From: Phallus indusiatus
Lineage: Eukaryota > Basidiomycota > Agaricomycetes > Phallales > Phallaceae
Reading direction: 5' to 3'
Length of the DNA stretch: 64,000 bases
Assembly (NCBI GenBank): GCA_027605045.1
Contig: JAQFWX010000067.1
Coordinates: 1 to 64,000, forward strand
The first letter of the stretch is position 1; each line of letters starts with the position of its first letter. A program made the translations under genes and the position numbers. The notes under the pieces were generated by a model. The model saw only the letters and a program-made list of their open reading frames with translations. It was not told the DNA's origin and made no database searches. Positions 12,255-23,451 of this stretch are shown here, in pieces.

Positions 12255-13048
12255 TCAGGATAAAAGCCTTTTGTAGAAAGGTCGTGAGACGGGTGAAGTC
12301 GGAGGTTTTTGGTACCGATACGGTTTGTCCGCGAAAGGAGTCTTGTCCTCCCATTCTATATTGTCTAATAACCTTTCTATGAGCCCTTTCTTTTTGGGAG
12401 GAGAAAACTGCGGCGACGCATGAGTACATGAGTAACCGGAATAAACATCGTCGGGAGCGAAACAATACTGACCACAAAGTCTACAGATTGGCCCGCTGGT
12501 GCTTTGACGTAAAGCGGGGTCTGTGCATCGTGCGTGCGTATGGGAACAGGAATGAGAATATGGCCATCCTTCTTCTGAGCTGGAATTGCAGGCGTTGAAT
12601 GGGATCGTTTTGGGCGAGACTTGCTGGAGCTTTCACCTCTTTCTAGTCTCTCCTCATGCCTTTCGCGAGATGAAGGGATTGGTGGCAGCGCACGCACACG
12701 GGTTTCTATTATTGGAACCACTTGAGTAGTGTGACGTCGGGAAGTTGTCGGTCGATGACGATGCTCTCCATCCCGACTTGTACTGCCACTACGTGGTGAA
12801 TGATTTTGGGAGTTGCTACGCACATGTACTTGCTGGCGAGAAGAAGTAGAAGGACGTCTAGACGATGTTTGTGGTTGTGGCTGGGGCTGAGATTGAGGTT
12901 GTGGCGTTCTGTCCCTGGAAGTTCTACGTGGTGACGCTGGCGGGGATCTAGAAGTCGGCGTAACTGGCGCAGAAGCAAAGCCGTCATGATCGCGATGGCG
13001 GTGATGGCTGCGACTGCGACTGCGATTAGGCGATACAGGAGGCTCCAT
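12255..13048 (-). CDS. Ser/Arg/Pro-rich protein, paralogue of the 9490-10430 gene
   Basis: Exons 12476-13048 and 12255-12407 are joined by a 68-nt phase-0 intron (12408-12475, GTGGTCAG...CGCCGCAG). The spliced product is 241 aa. Unspliced reading gives a hydrophobic tail that does not fit the rest. The N-terminal 150 residues are Arg/Ser/His/Pro-rich (MEPPVSPNRSRSRSHHRHRD and a QPQSQPQPQPQ tract). A more ordered part follows, with GHILIPVPIRTHDAQTPLYV and KAPAGQSVDF. Exon 2 begins FSPPKKKGLIERLLDNIEW, which aligns without gaps to STPKKPPLLRRLFGSLDW of the neighbour. It ends PVSRPFYKRLLS. The frame remains open upstream to 13393 but loses coding character before MEPP. Function unknown. Confidence 0.7.
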
Positions 13049-13334
13049 CTCGATTGATTGTGGGGATGTCTTGGGAAGCGTGAATTCTGACGTCGACAGA
13101 GCGTATAAGTATTGCTGGTAGGAGGAACACTTACGTAACTGCGGCCCCGGCCAGCCGCAGTTAGGCGCCATCACACGCCTCGTTTTTTTCGGGCCTTTGA
13201 CATAGAGGCTAGCAAGTCGCAAATGATCTGCAGAACATGTTTGCGCTGAAATTTTAAGCAAACAATTACAAAAAAGTCCCGCTAAAAGTCCTCCAACTCT
13301 CCGTTGTAATTGTAGACGGCCCGTTTCCGGCAAT

Positions 13335-13547
13335 TCATCCTCGTGGGCGTTGCCAAGTGATATCTTTCCCTCCAAACGAGTAATGTGAAACACACCGAAA
13401 CCTCGTTGCTGACCAGGAAATTTTCTTTGAGAATTTTGAGGACCGTCTTTGATAATCCCCAGTAATCACTTCCATTCCAGGCTTGATGTGTTCAGGCAGA
13501 ACGGGACCGTCGGCTAGACCAGTGAAGCTTATAGTGAAGGCTTTCAT
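13335..13547 (-). CDS. possible small exon or gene of unknown function
   Basis: An ATG-started segment (MKAFTISFTGLADGPVLPEH, then IKPGMEVITGD) has good coding character. After about 30 residues the plausible sequence moves to another frame (GFGVFHITRLEGKISLGNAH). No GT...AG intron of normal size explains the change. It may be a 5' exon of the gene at 12255-13048, an independent small gene between it and RCE1, or a frameshifted remnant. The function cannot be assigned. Confidence 0.25.
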   Translation of the reverse strand: MKAFTISFTGLADGPVLPEHIKPGMEVITGDYQRRSSKFSKKISWSATRFRCVSHYSFGGKDITWQRPRG

Positions 13548-13706
13548 TTACACACATCCCAATTTCGCACGTAATCCCGTCAGATATTATATTCGTCGTT
13601 GTTGATATGAACTAGGTATAATCCAATTATGATTGGAATTTTATGAAGTTCCCGGTTAATAAAAAAAGGACCGCCGATCTTGGTAGATCCGCTCGGGATG
13701 ATATTT

Positions 13707-14892
13707 TCATGAGGTCCAAGGTCCAAGTGCGGAAATAAACCCTACAATACCGATGACATAACCAATTATGATCACTTGAGAGAAAATATATTACGTCAAA
13801 GAAAGAAGGACTGCGGAAATAAAATGTCCATACGTAATTTATGCCTAGGGTGTTCTTTCAACTCTGTGGGGAGGGCTGGAAGGCCCATCACATTAGCGAC
13901 AATATGGGCTGAAATGGAAGGTAAAATAGATTCTAAGAATAGTTGAAACTTTAAAGTCTTGTATAAATATACGACATAACGTACCTGTTCTAAGGAACAA
14001 AAAAGAAACATAGGCTCCAAACAGCGTGGTATATGTAAATTGGATCACTACGTCATGGTGAGCCATATGACATCTTGAACTAGTTTAAAAACGAACAGGC
14101 GATAGCAATGGCTCGTTGCAGTGCTAGACGTGTTCGCCCCAATTTGTTGTAGATTTCAAATGCATTGTGAAGGTGGGCTACCACAGCGTTTGAGAATAAA
14201 CTCAGATAATCAAGTCCCAGCAGAAAGTCCTCGTACCTCCACCGAACCACAGAGGGGTCGCAAACAACATTTCGTACCATCCTCTGTGAGACATCCTTGC
14301 GATGGAAAGTAAACAGGCTCTGAAAACAATTTCTTCCGAGACAGGGCCCTACAACCGCCATCATCAGTACCCATCGTCGCCCAAAAGAAAGAACTGGCAT
14401 CGTACAGCAATATGGTTTCTGAACCCAATCCATGTTTTGAAAGTAGGCCAGATATTGGCTTCAAAAGTCCAATTTTTTTGGAACGGAAGTTCTTGGGATA
14501 AATACAACGCCACGAATGGGCCAGTATATAATACGAGTATTAATAGGTGCGCTTTCAGAGTGTTTTTGGACGACAGAAAGCCTAACGCTTTCAGTGTAGA
14601 ATTAAAGGTAAGCTAAAATTATACTTGAATATGTTGCAATCCTGATAGAAATATGAGGACGTACGCTTTCTTCACGGGAGATACACCAATAAACGACGCC
14701 GCAACTCAGACATGTACTGATAAACACGGCCTTCAGTCGTGCGCGAATAACAGCATCGTCATTTCTGTCACGAGACGTCTTTTGATTCTTGGTGAATGAT
14801 ACCCTTCCAGACTGCGAAATATACAGTCCCCCTACATAGGACGATGAAATGAACGCAGAAATGCAGAAAGCCTGGAGAGAGGACAAAGTCAT
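13707..14892 (-). CDS. RCE1: CAAX prenyl protease 2 (RCE1), type II CPBP intramembrane endopeptidase
   Basis: An ER-membrane protease that removes the -AAX tripeptide from prenylated proteins such as Ras, Rho and lipopeptide pheromones. It is read across at least five introns. Exon 1 (14665-14892) starts MTLSSLQAFCISAFISSSYV. Exon 2 (14406-14612) contains LKALGFLSSKNTLKAHLLIL and LSQELPFQKNW. Exon 3 starts at 14348 with GPVSEEIVFRACLLSIAR, the catalytic Glu-Glu motif of the CPBP family. After the next intron comes FAHLHNAFEIYNKL with the catalytic His. The next exon reads TYTTLFGAYVSFLFLRT, then HIVANVMGLPALP with the third-motif His and Asn. The last exon ends GYVIGIVGFISALGPWTS and a stop at 13707, as expected for the RCE1 C-terminus. 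All three catalytic motifs are present, so the gene looks intact. GTG 14904 is rejected as a start in favour of ATG 14892. Confidence 0.9.
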
Positions 14893-16449
14893 AGTAGTGA
14901 TCACGTGAATTCGGCTCGCCCTTCAAAAGAAACTTTTCGTGGAAAATTGCACGTGATTTCATTGTTTTTTTTTTGTTCTTTCTCTTTCCTTTTCATGCGA
15001 ACTAAAGAAAATTATTTATTTGGCTGGTTTCTAAAGATTTGATTCCCATGCTACATCTTATACCTTCCAAATTCATATTGATTCACCCACGCCGCCCACC
15101 ATTTCTGGGAGATGTCTTCCTCGGTTTACTTCGACGTCAAATTTAGTAAATGGCAAATCCGAACGGGCCTAGATTTTCATCCTGGCACGGGTTTACGAAT
15201 CGTAGCTTTGCGGACATTTTGGAGTCAGTGTGTTGTCGTGGTCGCTGCGCTTTGATGGTCATACTTACGTACTTTGACGCAGCATGCTTCACTTGATTTG
15301 AGCAGCCAGAACGCGTTGAAGTGTAATTATATTTATCTCAGATTCTATGCAGAGTATTCAGGTATTTGAAAAGCCGGGGACGGAAACGTAATTATGCGAA
15401 TACAGACCTATATTCAAACGCACAACATTCCAAATCAAATACGGCTAAAGCTTCATCCCATAAATTAAGTTTATCGCCATGTGGCACGCACCTATTACAA
15501 GCTGTGTGGGTAACAGAATTATGATTGATATCACCAATCTGATTGATGTTAATAATGTCTGATAGATCAGGTAGAAAGGAAGGGCTATCTCACCTCGTCC
15601 ACCTAACACCAACATCTATCACGATCTTTACATTTTGGCAGTAAAAAAGAAGTAAAAAGCTCATGGACTAAGGATTGCAAATAAACGAAGTTTGCAATTC
15701 GTCGCAGCCTAAGTTTCTGTTAAACTTACAGGCTATCAATCTACTCATCACGAAAGGGGACGCGCGGACGTAATCAGCGCTCTTGACATCGTCTTTGGCT
15801 TATCCTTCCGAGAACAAATCTCATAAACCCGGCGCTCAGTCTGAAGTGCACCCGAGTAGCAACAACATCACTTAAACATAGATCGAGAGTTGGTCAGCTT
15901 TTATAGTTAAGGAAAGTGCCAGATATGATTAAACCCTAAATGCCTTCTCCGCATATGGAAACATATATTTAGATACGACGATCTTTCAATGGCCCGAACA
16001 TCTTTTTGCAAATAGTTAGTGCTAATCTGCATCATCAGCGAGAATATAGTTGTAGGACGATAAGGTTCACCTGTAGAGTATTTGTTTTTTTTTCTTTTGA
16101 CAGTTATGGCAATGTACTAATTTCACTGTAGTTCTAGCATTACTTGAGCGGCTTGATGCCTCATTCGATCGGGATAAAATAATATTCAAAGCGATATATG
16201 GCATTTGCGCTATTTTCGCCCCTTTGTTAGGTTTGGCACTTATCGGATCTTTGACAAGAACATCTTGCGCAGGTCTGTGTATACCTGTTCACATCACATG
16301 GCAGTGAATAAGGTAATTGATTTAAAAAAGACTTTTCACAAGCAAACCAAAATCTTCCCCGTCACGTACTTTCTCTCTCTCCCATTCGTCGACAGTCCAC
16401 CTTTGTTGTTTAATATATTCCACAAATTTCCCATCGACGCCGTCTTATA
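14893..16449. other. intergenic, no supported gene
   Basis: RCE1 promoter side followed by AT-rich sequence without coding character. A weak TAATATA element (about 16411) precedes the small gene starting at 16450. Confidence 0.4.
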
Positions 16450-16758
16450 ATGTCCCCGAATCAAACCACAGAAAACGGTCGCGTGCAGGGGATTGTTGGG
16501 TCATGTCTTCCAGAGAACACTACATCTACGCATCCCCCACTCATGCCAAAGCTATCCTATGTCGCCCTTCCAGATGTGGAGACGGATGTAGGCCAAAATT
16601 CTTCTACTTCAGTGGGTGAGTTGATCAATAAATATATAGAGAAATTTGATGTATTTGGGGCTACAGGCGCGAGTACTACGTCACACTCACCGCGCAGCTT
16701 ACCCACTCCTCCTTCCTCTCCCGCACAGGAGAAGAAGACTGGAACCTCGCAGCAGTGA
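16450..16758 (+). CDS. small two-box protein, array member 1
   Basis: Starts MSPNQTTENGRVQGIVGSCL. Box 1 is PPLMPKLSYVALPDVETD. An intron at 16616-16666 (GTGAGTTG...GCTACAG, 51 nt, phase 1) is inferred because all splice signals are good and it matches the phase and position in the sister genes. Exon 2 then gives SPRSLPTPPSSPAQEKK and ends TSQQ. Spliced length is 85 aa; because the intron length is a multiple of three with no stop, retention gives a 102-aa form. There is no signal peptide, membrane helix or CaaX end. The biochemical role is unknown. The second box has the form of a proline-directed phosphorylation site or phosphodegron. First of seven same-strand relatives. Confidence 0.6.
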   Translation: MSPNQTTENGRVQGIVGSCLPENTTSTHPPLMPKLSYVALPDVETDVGQNSSTSVGELINKYIEKFDVFGATGASTTSHSPRSLPTPPSSPAQEKKTGTSQQ

Positions 16759-18772
16759 CTACGCCGTACGTCCATGTCATTGGACCCGGGGACAGCAACC
16801 GCAATCTGTTCTATTATATCGTGATGATAAATTAGTGAGTTTTACTCATTCCCTATACGCTGAGATAGGTTGACTGGATTCTGCTAGTTATTTTTCATTA
16901 TTTTTTTAGATCCCGCTGGCTTGATGAAGATTTATACCTACCCAATATTTATTTGACATATCTACGTACCCCCTTGACCATGCTTTAAGTTGATTCGGCC
17001 CGGGCGTTGATAATTACAGGCTCGTGAGACTGAATACAATTTCAGTATGTTGTATTACAAAGACAAGCGTGAACTTCATATACACTTTTGTATTGCACTG
17101 CTTTCCCAACCATAGTAATTTTATCCAAAAAGTCTTGACACGAACATGATCCAGTCACCAGAGTGGCTGTTGCACGTTATCCACTGTGTTGATCAACACA
17201 CAGCAGTCATTCCATAAGACCCGCTGTTGATCAAATGAAAGCATCTTGATTGGCTTTGAAAACTGATTGTTAGATGCATATGGGCTTTTACAAGATCTAG
17301 CTACATAGACGTATATGAAGTACTTAATAATGAATATGCACGGTATCACAGGATCGACAGCGCCTCACGATTGATGATAAATTTCTCAAATTACAGTTGA
17401 AGTCGTTTTCAGCTCATATTAGTAACTTGATCATGATCCAGTATATAAAATGTATATAAATTGAGTAAATGTCATTTGTGCGCGACCCCTTTGTTTTTCA
17501 TAGGATCTAGGATTTCTATCATTGAATGCATCTTTTTCATTGAGTTACTTACCAAGGTTATCTGATCATAATTCAGAGGACTACTGTGTGTTTGTCTTGT
17601 TATTGTTCAATTTCTCAAAACCATGTTTAAGATAACGACATTGTCGCCACAACTGCGGGACAGGCCAAGAGACACAAACAGTAACAAATCTCAGGCTGAG
17701 TCTGAAAGTCTAAACGGAGCTTGCCAAGCTGCCGAGTTGGGATGTTGGCGCCAATCCAACGCCAATCACACTTGTGCACTGTACACTTGCAATAACTTCC
17801 TCCAACTTTCCTTGATGATGATATATCCTCGGAGCGTTGCACGACTCATCATCCATGTGGTTTTTCGTTAACCCTCTATGATCATCATTAGTTGGTTTTG
17901 ACAAACGGATCGGGACGCCTCATGACTACCATTGCTACCGACGTTGTATGATCGTGCGGTCGGACAGCGAACTATTTTTTGGTCTCGACCTTGAGATATA
18001 CCGGAAGAAGAAGAAGATAACTCATGACATTATTCCGTTACGAACCGTTGGTACATAATACGAATATGAGCACCATCGTCGAAATAGCGCAGTTACATAT
18101 GGTTCACCCAAACGGACTGGTAAGTTTTATCCCTGAAAATCACTCGCTGGATGATTTAGTGTTAATATGTTCATATAACCCATTGTGCATCAGGCCAATC
18201 AGAGTCTCTATCCAAATCCTTGCAGATTGATATCAAACGAATTAGGTACAAACCTTATCCTCCCACCTATGCAAAAACAAGTAGCCAGACGGACAATTTC
18301 CATTACCCTTTCACTCCTTTGTGTTCGCTTTGTACTTTCATTCTTTTGACCGCGCTGACAAGTAATCTTCAGCCTCGACGGACTGGCACCCCCAAGATAT
18401 CACAAAGGCCGAATATTTTGACATACATGTATAGCCTTTCACTCTGACCAGTCCTAAACTGATTTCATACATACCTGAAAGTCATGCTGCGCCGCCTACC
18501 CAGCAATTTTTCTGTTGAGGAACTTTTTGTCCTGCTTTGTCATAGCTGGGCGATGAACCGTGCGTAAAAAGTCACTTTGGAGTTCTTCATGAAGGCTTAT
18601 GACATATATGGACAGCCCCGAATAGATCTATTTCTGCGAATTAGCCTTCTTAACCTGTATCGCCTGGGGCTATATACGTATCTCTAACTTTTTTTTACCC
18701 CACCTTATAAACCCGACCCTGGAGCGAATACCTCAAAACCTTTTCATCTGCAAGAACGTCGAGTCTGTTCAT
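16759..18772. other. intergenic, no supported gene
   Basis: AT-rich spacer between array members 1 and 2. Short ORFs (for example 17623-17871) have no domain character and are shadowed on the other strand. Confidence 0.4.
18705..18711 (+). promoter_or_regulatory. TATA box of array member 2
   Basis: TTATAAA, 68 nt before the ATG at 18773, in a T/C-rich leader. A well-formed TATA at a similar distance recurs in front of most array members. Confidence 0.5.
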
Positions 18773-18994
18773 ATGTCCACATCAGACCCATCCTCTACAT
18801 ACCCCGAACAACCTCCCCCCGCTCCTAAACTGCCTTGCATGCCTCTTCCGGCTGTTGAAATAGACAATCCTCCATTTTCAATCCAAGCTGAGCAGGATAT
18901 AATAATATCTGGGAATGCTCTCGGTTTAACTATCCATCCGACACCGCAATCCCCTACTACCAAACACAACGCAACCTCAAATACAATGCTCTGA
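18773..18994 (+). CDS. small two-box protein, array member 2 (diverged second box)
   Basis: Starts MSTSDPSSTYPEQPPPAPKL and runs 73 aa. Box 1 is clear: PPPAPKLPCMPLPAVEIDN. The expected second box appears only as IHPTPQSPTTK in the same frame, with no obvious intron. This member has therefore either lost the intron, or its true exon 2 has decayed and the ORF is a readthrough. It has Met-Ser at the start and a TATA box upstream, as in its relatives. Function unknown. Confidence 0.5.
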   Translation: MSTSDPSSTYPEQPPPAPKLPCMPLPAVEIDNPPFSIQAEQDIIISGNALGLTIHPTPQSPTTKHNATSNTML

Positions 18995-21900
18995 CGCTGT
19001 CTTAGACTTTAAGAGATAACCGCTCGTAGGATATCGATTAATAGAGAAGTAATGTTTCCCGTTTGACCAATCTCAGTTGCTCAGATCAACTGAACCCCGT
19101 TTAGAAGATTCGGAAACTAAAGATCAAGCAAGGTCGTCTGTTATACTTCACTCTTGATATCGGGTTGCTCATTTGGCGTGTTCCATTTCCTCCTCCGGTC
19201 CTAACAAATGGGAAATTCTCGTAGGCCAAACATCAACTACAGCTCGTTGCGGAAAGCGTTGTCCGTCGAAGAGTTTGAGGTTTGTTGTACGAGGATAATT
19301 GTGTATTTATTTTTGTAATTTGTAAACGTACTCCATCACTTTGCGTAAGATCATTTAGTCGTTCGAATTGCATTTGGTACTTCCCAACTTACAAAAGCCC
19401 AGTGCGTTCAATCCACCACTGACAAATCCGTGAATGATATTCTGCTCACCGATGATACCCACATTTTTATACCTTTCAAATATATCTTTCGTTTGGAAAA
19501 GAAAAGTCGAGACCTTTTTACCGACTGGGACCTGCTTAGATTGAATCGTTCATGTCCATGGGATCACATTTACACGCCACGACAATGTGGTACCATCGTT
19601 CTTTCTGGTGATACTGCCCATACTGCCTGTGTTTGTCGGCGTACGTTTCTGGTGTAGGGGAGGATGAAGATTGAACATCTACCTAGAAATCGACCTCCCA
19701 TGTGACCAACTGTTTTGAAAATAGTTTTGACCATTTTCAGTGCGGTTGCTTCTCCAGATCTCAGCTGCAAATTTGAATTGCTTTTCATTGTCGATGAATC
19801 ATTATTATCGATGGCGGATGGCGGATATCAATTATTTATCATCGGTATTTTCGCATTCGTTTGTCACGCCACTACTCTCAAGCTAAATTAGAAGCTCAGT
19901 GCCACCGCCCAGAGGGCAAAAAATGACGAAACAGTTTTCGCACGAAAATTGATTGATTTTCTCAAAAACAAAAAAAAATTGGAACAAAGGAAAGGAAGGG
20001 GAAGCGTTATCGCCATGACGCCCTCAGTGCGCCGATAACTCACCATCCGTATTTATGTATCTGTCATTTCATTTTGTGTGGACTAACACCGGCTTTACAG
20101 TGGTCAGTTTCAATACATGACACTCCAAATTTTATAATTTTATTGGTTGACCATAGCGCTAACTATTTGTCGGTTCTCAGATACCGACATCAGCATTGCT
20201 TTGGACAAAGAATGAGGAGATTTCCGAAATGTATCGTTCAAGTGCGGCAGAATCTGTTCTCTTCCCCAGAGAAGCAGAGTCGAGGACCGTTGTTCAGTCC
20301 AGTCAGAACGAGTTTATATTTAAACTTGGTGGTTAAAACGTTAACCGATTGAACCGTCGGAATTTCCCTTGGAAAAGAAGATGGGAATACCAGGCATTTA
20401 GGGGCTTGGAGAACAGGTGGTTTTAGCAAGATTAAGGAACTTGATTACAGACCCAGTCATAAAAAAACTTTTAGCCTCTTTTTCGTCAGCTTTGTGGCGC
20501 GGCGGCTTCGAAAGAAGCGCTTCACATGATATTCATATAGTATATTTAAGTCTGGGTTATGTCCACAAAAATAGAAGTAAAAAAAATGCCAGATTAGATT
20601 CAATCACTTGCAAAATGAAAGATGCACGTAAAGCTTTCACCTATTGGTTCTCCCGGCCTATTGGTTCTTTCAGCCGGCCTTTTCAATCTTGGCTGTCCAA
20701 ATGTTTTCCTTTTTGGAGTCAGAATCGATGAAGTTTCTAGGGGAATATCGATGACACCTAGTAACTATAATTTCATAGCCAAAAACCTTCGACTTCCTTT
20801 CTTGTCTCCCAATTGGTAACCTAAATGAATTCTCTTGTTGTGAATACACGTGCTTATTGTGTACATAGACAAATCTAGTGTATTTATAATAGCTGTGTAA
20901 TATTGATAACGTCCAGTAACTGCAATTTCATGAATCATAGCCAAAACTTCCTTACTGTTAGGTCATTGCCTCGACTTTTTTCTTGTCTCCAAATTGGTTA
21001 ATTGAATAAACTTCTTTGTTGTGTTTAATACACGTGCTTCTAATTATTCAGAATGGAATTAAACTTGTCGGCGGTTATATTCAGAATGTTTGTTGAATTT
21101 CAGGACCGACCAAAAGCCATGAAACAACGAAGTCCGACTTCTCATTTTTCCATAACATCCGGTAAGTATCGTTTGGCTTCCGATGAACTTGCTTGTCCCT
21201 ATACAATAATAAGCCTTTTTCCTGATCAGAGAACCAATTAATTCTGAAATAATAACTCGAGTGTCATTCCCGAACTTGAAGTTGGTCGGAACAAACAAAG
21301 CCAAATCCAATTGATGGCCCAAAAAAAGAATCACCCTTGCTTCGGGTTTAAAGAAACGAGTGGATTGGTAATTGAGTCTCTTTAGCCTAAGAATTACTAT
21401 TACAGCCTCTTTAGCATCTACTTCATAATAGTACTTATATAAGTTCTCCAAGGGTAATATGCATAAGGCATAAGCTAATCGGCTTGTTCTCATTATTTAT
21501 AACTTTAATAAAGTGAAAGACCTAATTATTTCATTGGATTATGCTGGATTAACTATGAGCATCATCTTATGAGTAGATGGTTTGATGCGAGAAGCAACGG
21601 GAAATACAAATAAAAGAGTGCTACCGTCACTTGCCCACTGCTACAGTGATCTATTCATTGCGTTCGCTTTTGCATTAATCAATTTTTCTAAGTATTGGCC
21701 CTCCACGTCGTCGACTTATCAGTTAATTTGTATGGACTTGATAAATGGAATTGGGGGCTGTGAGAAAAAAAAATGCATGTGACCAAGAAGAAAAAGATAA
21801 ATTGCCTGCGTCAGTGCCAAATTGCTTTATTCTGTCAACTTTACTCCAATAATCGGAGCCGAAGGCAAACGCATATATATATATTCGATAATTGCACGTC

Positions 21901-23368
21901 TGTCGAATGATAGATTAATCAGGTAAGTCGTTTGAGGCCAGGCCGCCTGCGGCCTGTACTTCATAATTCCTAAAAGTGAGAGTTCTGTATTTAAGACTCC
22001 GAATCTCCGATGCGGGGTTCTAAACTGCCGAGACGGCTGTGCATCTTTCATGTGCTCCTACTGTCCGTCGAACCTGAATATGTATATGTATGGCAAATGT
22101 CATTTTTAATCGCTTTCAACCGCATTCGATCTTATTTGATAACGCATATCTGGATGTGGATGGATTCTGCATGGGGTTTAATTAAACGCAAGGCAAACGA
22201 CGCGATACCCAAAATTGAGCTACGATTAGCTCGGCTTCTGACGCACCTATTCGCGGAAAAGAAGACGTCTAATTAGGTATTGTATTCTGGCTTATACTTA
22301 TAGAACTTTCTCAGCTCGGAGGCAACGGATTCAGCATCGGGGGGTGTGAAAGCTCAGTTCGTATTTCGTTCGGATGTCCGGCGATCTTTCGATAATGTTT
22401 TGTTTCCCAGCAACCTGCTATTTCACTTCATTGAAGAGCTCGAGAAAAGGCCAGAAGAGCACGTTTACTTAATTGTAATGGCAACGAACGCTGTGTGCGC
22501 CGAACCCCGTGTTGTAAGCGATGCCCTTCAAGCCGTTTTTTTTTCCGAGTGCATATGAGCGGCGGAATGACCCACTTATGGTACATCCTCCTGAGCTGTC
22601 AAGAATGTGAACGAACTGGGCGATTACGCCACATGCAGACACATTGGACCCGCCCAAACGGCTCACGCGGTGTCAGCCTAGAATATGTCCTTTTCCGGTT
22701 TCGGTATTGCTCAGTGGTCGGCTCGTAATGCACCGAGTTCTTCATGCGGAAGAGAAGAAAAGCTAAATGTATAGTGTTTTTTTTTAAGGATGTGACATTC
22801 CTTCCTTCCTGTTACATTGTACCACCGGAGCGATTCAAGGCCGGAGCAGGCCTTCTCTCCCTTCAATTCTGTGGTCTCTTGGAGAATCGTTTTAAGGCTC
22901 TGGGATTTTCGAAGGCGATTCCGGTGCATAAGGGATCAGATGGCGGTGTACGTATAGACACCATTCGCTCCCTGGATTTAATTATCTGGAAAGCATTTGT
23001 AATAGATAGCCTCCCTTACAGGCCCATTTACCAGCTTTATAAAACGATACACCCCTATGGAACGCCTGAATAAATTCTAAAATAATTAATAAATCTGTGA
23101 AATAGGATTATATTGAACTACCAGAGTTATGCTAGTTTGCTCGTATTATTTGGGACGGGATGCACGACAGCTTCGGATTGGTTGCGAGTGATTGCCCTTG
23201 CCAGTCTATACCAGGAGTTTAATATTGATTATTTGAACCTCAAATAAAAAAAACTTAATTATTACTTAATTACATAATATTCAGATTTTTATTTAAAAAA
23301 AACCATTTTTCTTTATTTTTATGCTATTCTTCATTGCGCTTTTGAAAAATAAAATTTGTTCTCCAAGG
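18995..23368. other. gene-poor spacer with possible relics
   Basis: No convincing gene. Two + segments at 22346-22558 (LLFHFIEELEKRPEEHVYLI) and 22744-23073 (ERFKAGAGLLSLQFCGLLEN) and a minus segment at 21059-21493 have mildly protein-like composition. They have no recognised domain and no joining introns, and may be relics. A local duplication lies at 20752-21041. Confidence 0.35.
20752..21041. repeat. local tandem duplication, two diverged copies of about 110-130 bp
   Basis: About 20752-20860 and 20907-21041 share, in order, AGTAACT(A/G)(T/C)AATTTCAT, ATAGCCAAAA, CTTGTCTCC(C/A)AATTGGT and AATACACGTGCTT, with small insertions in the second copy. Both are non-coding. This is a direct tandem duplication with diverged copies. 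Confidence 0.7.
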
Positions 23369-23377
23369 TATATAAAG
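23369..23377 (+). promoter_or_regulatory. TATA box of array member 3
   Basis: TATATAAAG, 83 nt upstream of the ATG at 23452. Confidence 0.55.
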
Positions 23378-23451
23378 GGATCAGGTTAATCAACCCGTCA
23401 TCGTCCTACCCGCCTTCCTCCTCCATCCTTAACCCAACATATACTCAAACG

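Noticed and set aside
1..16450. Mating-type locus hypothesis: MIP next to small genes, RCE1 nearby, and the array as lipopeptide pheromone precursors
   Set aside because: The gene at the left edge is DNA polymerase gamma (also called MIP1), not the mitochondrial intermediate peptidase that flanks basidiomycete A mating loci. None of the small proteins ends in a CaaX motif, and no homeodomain or STE3-type receptor was seen.
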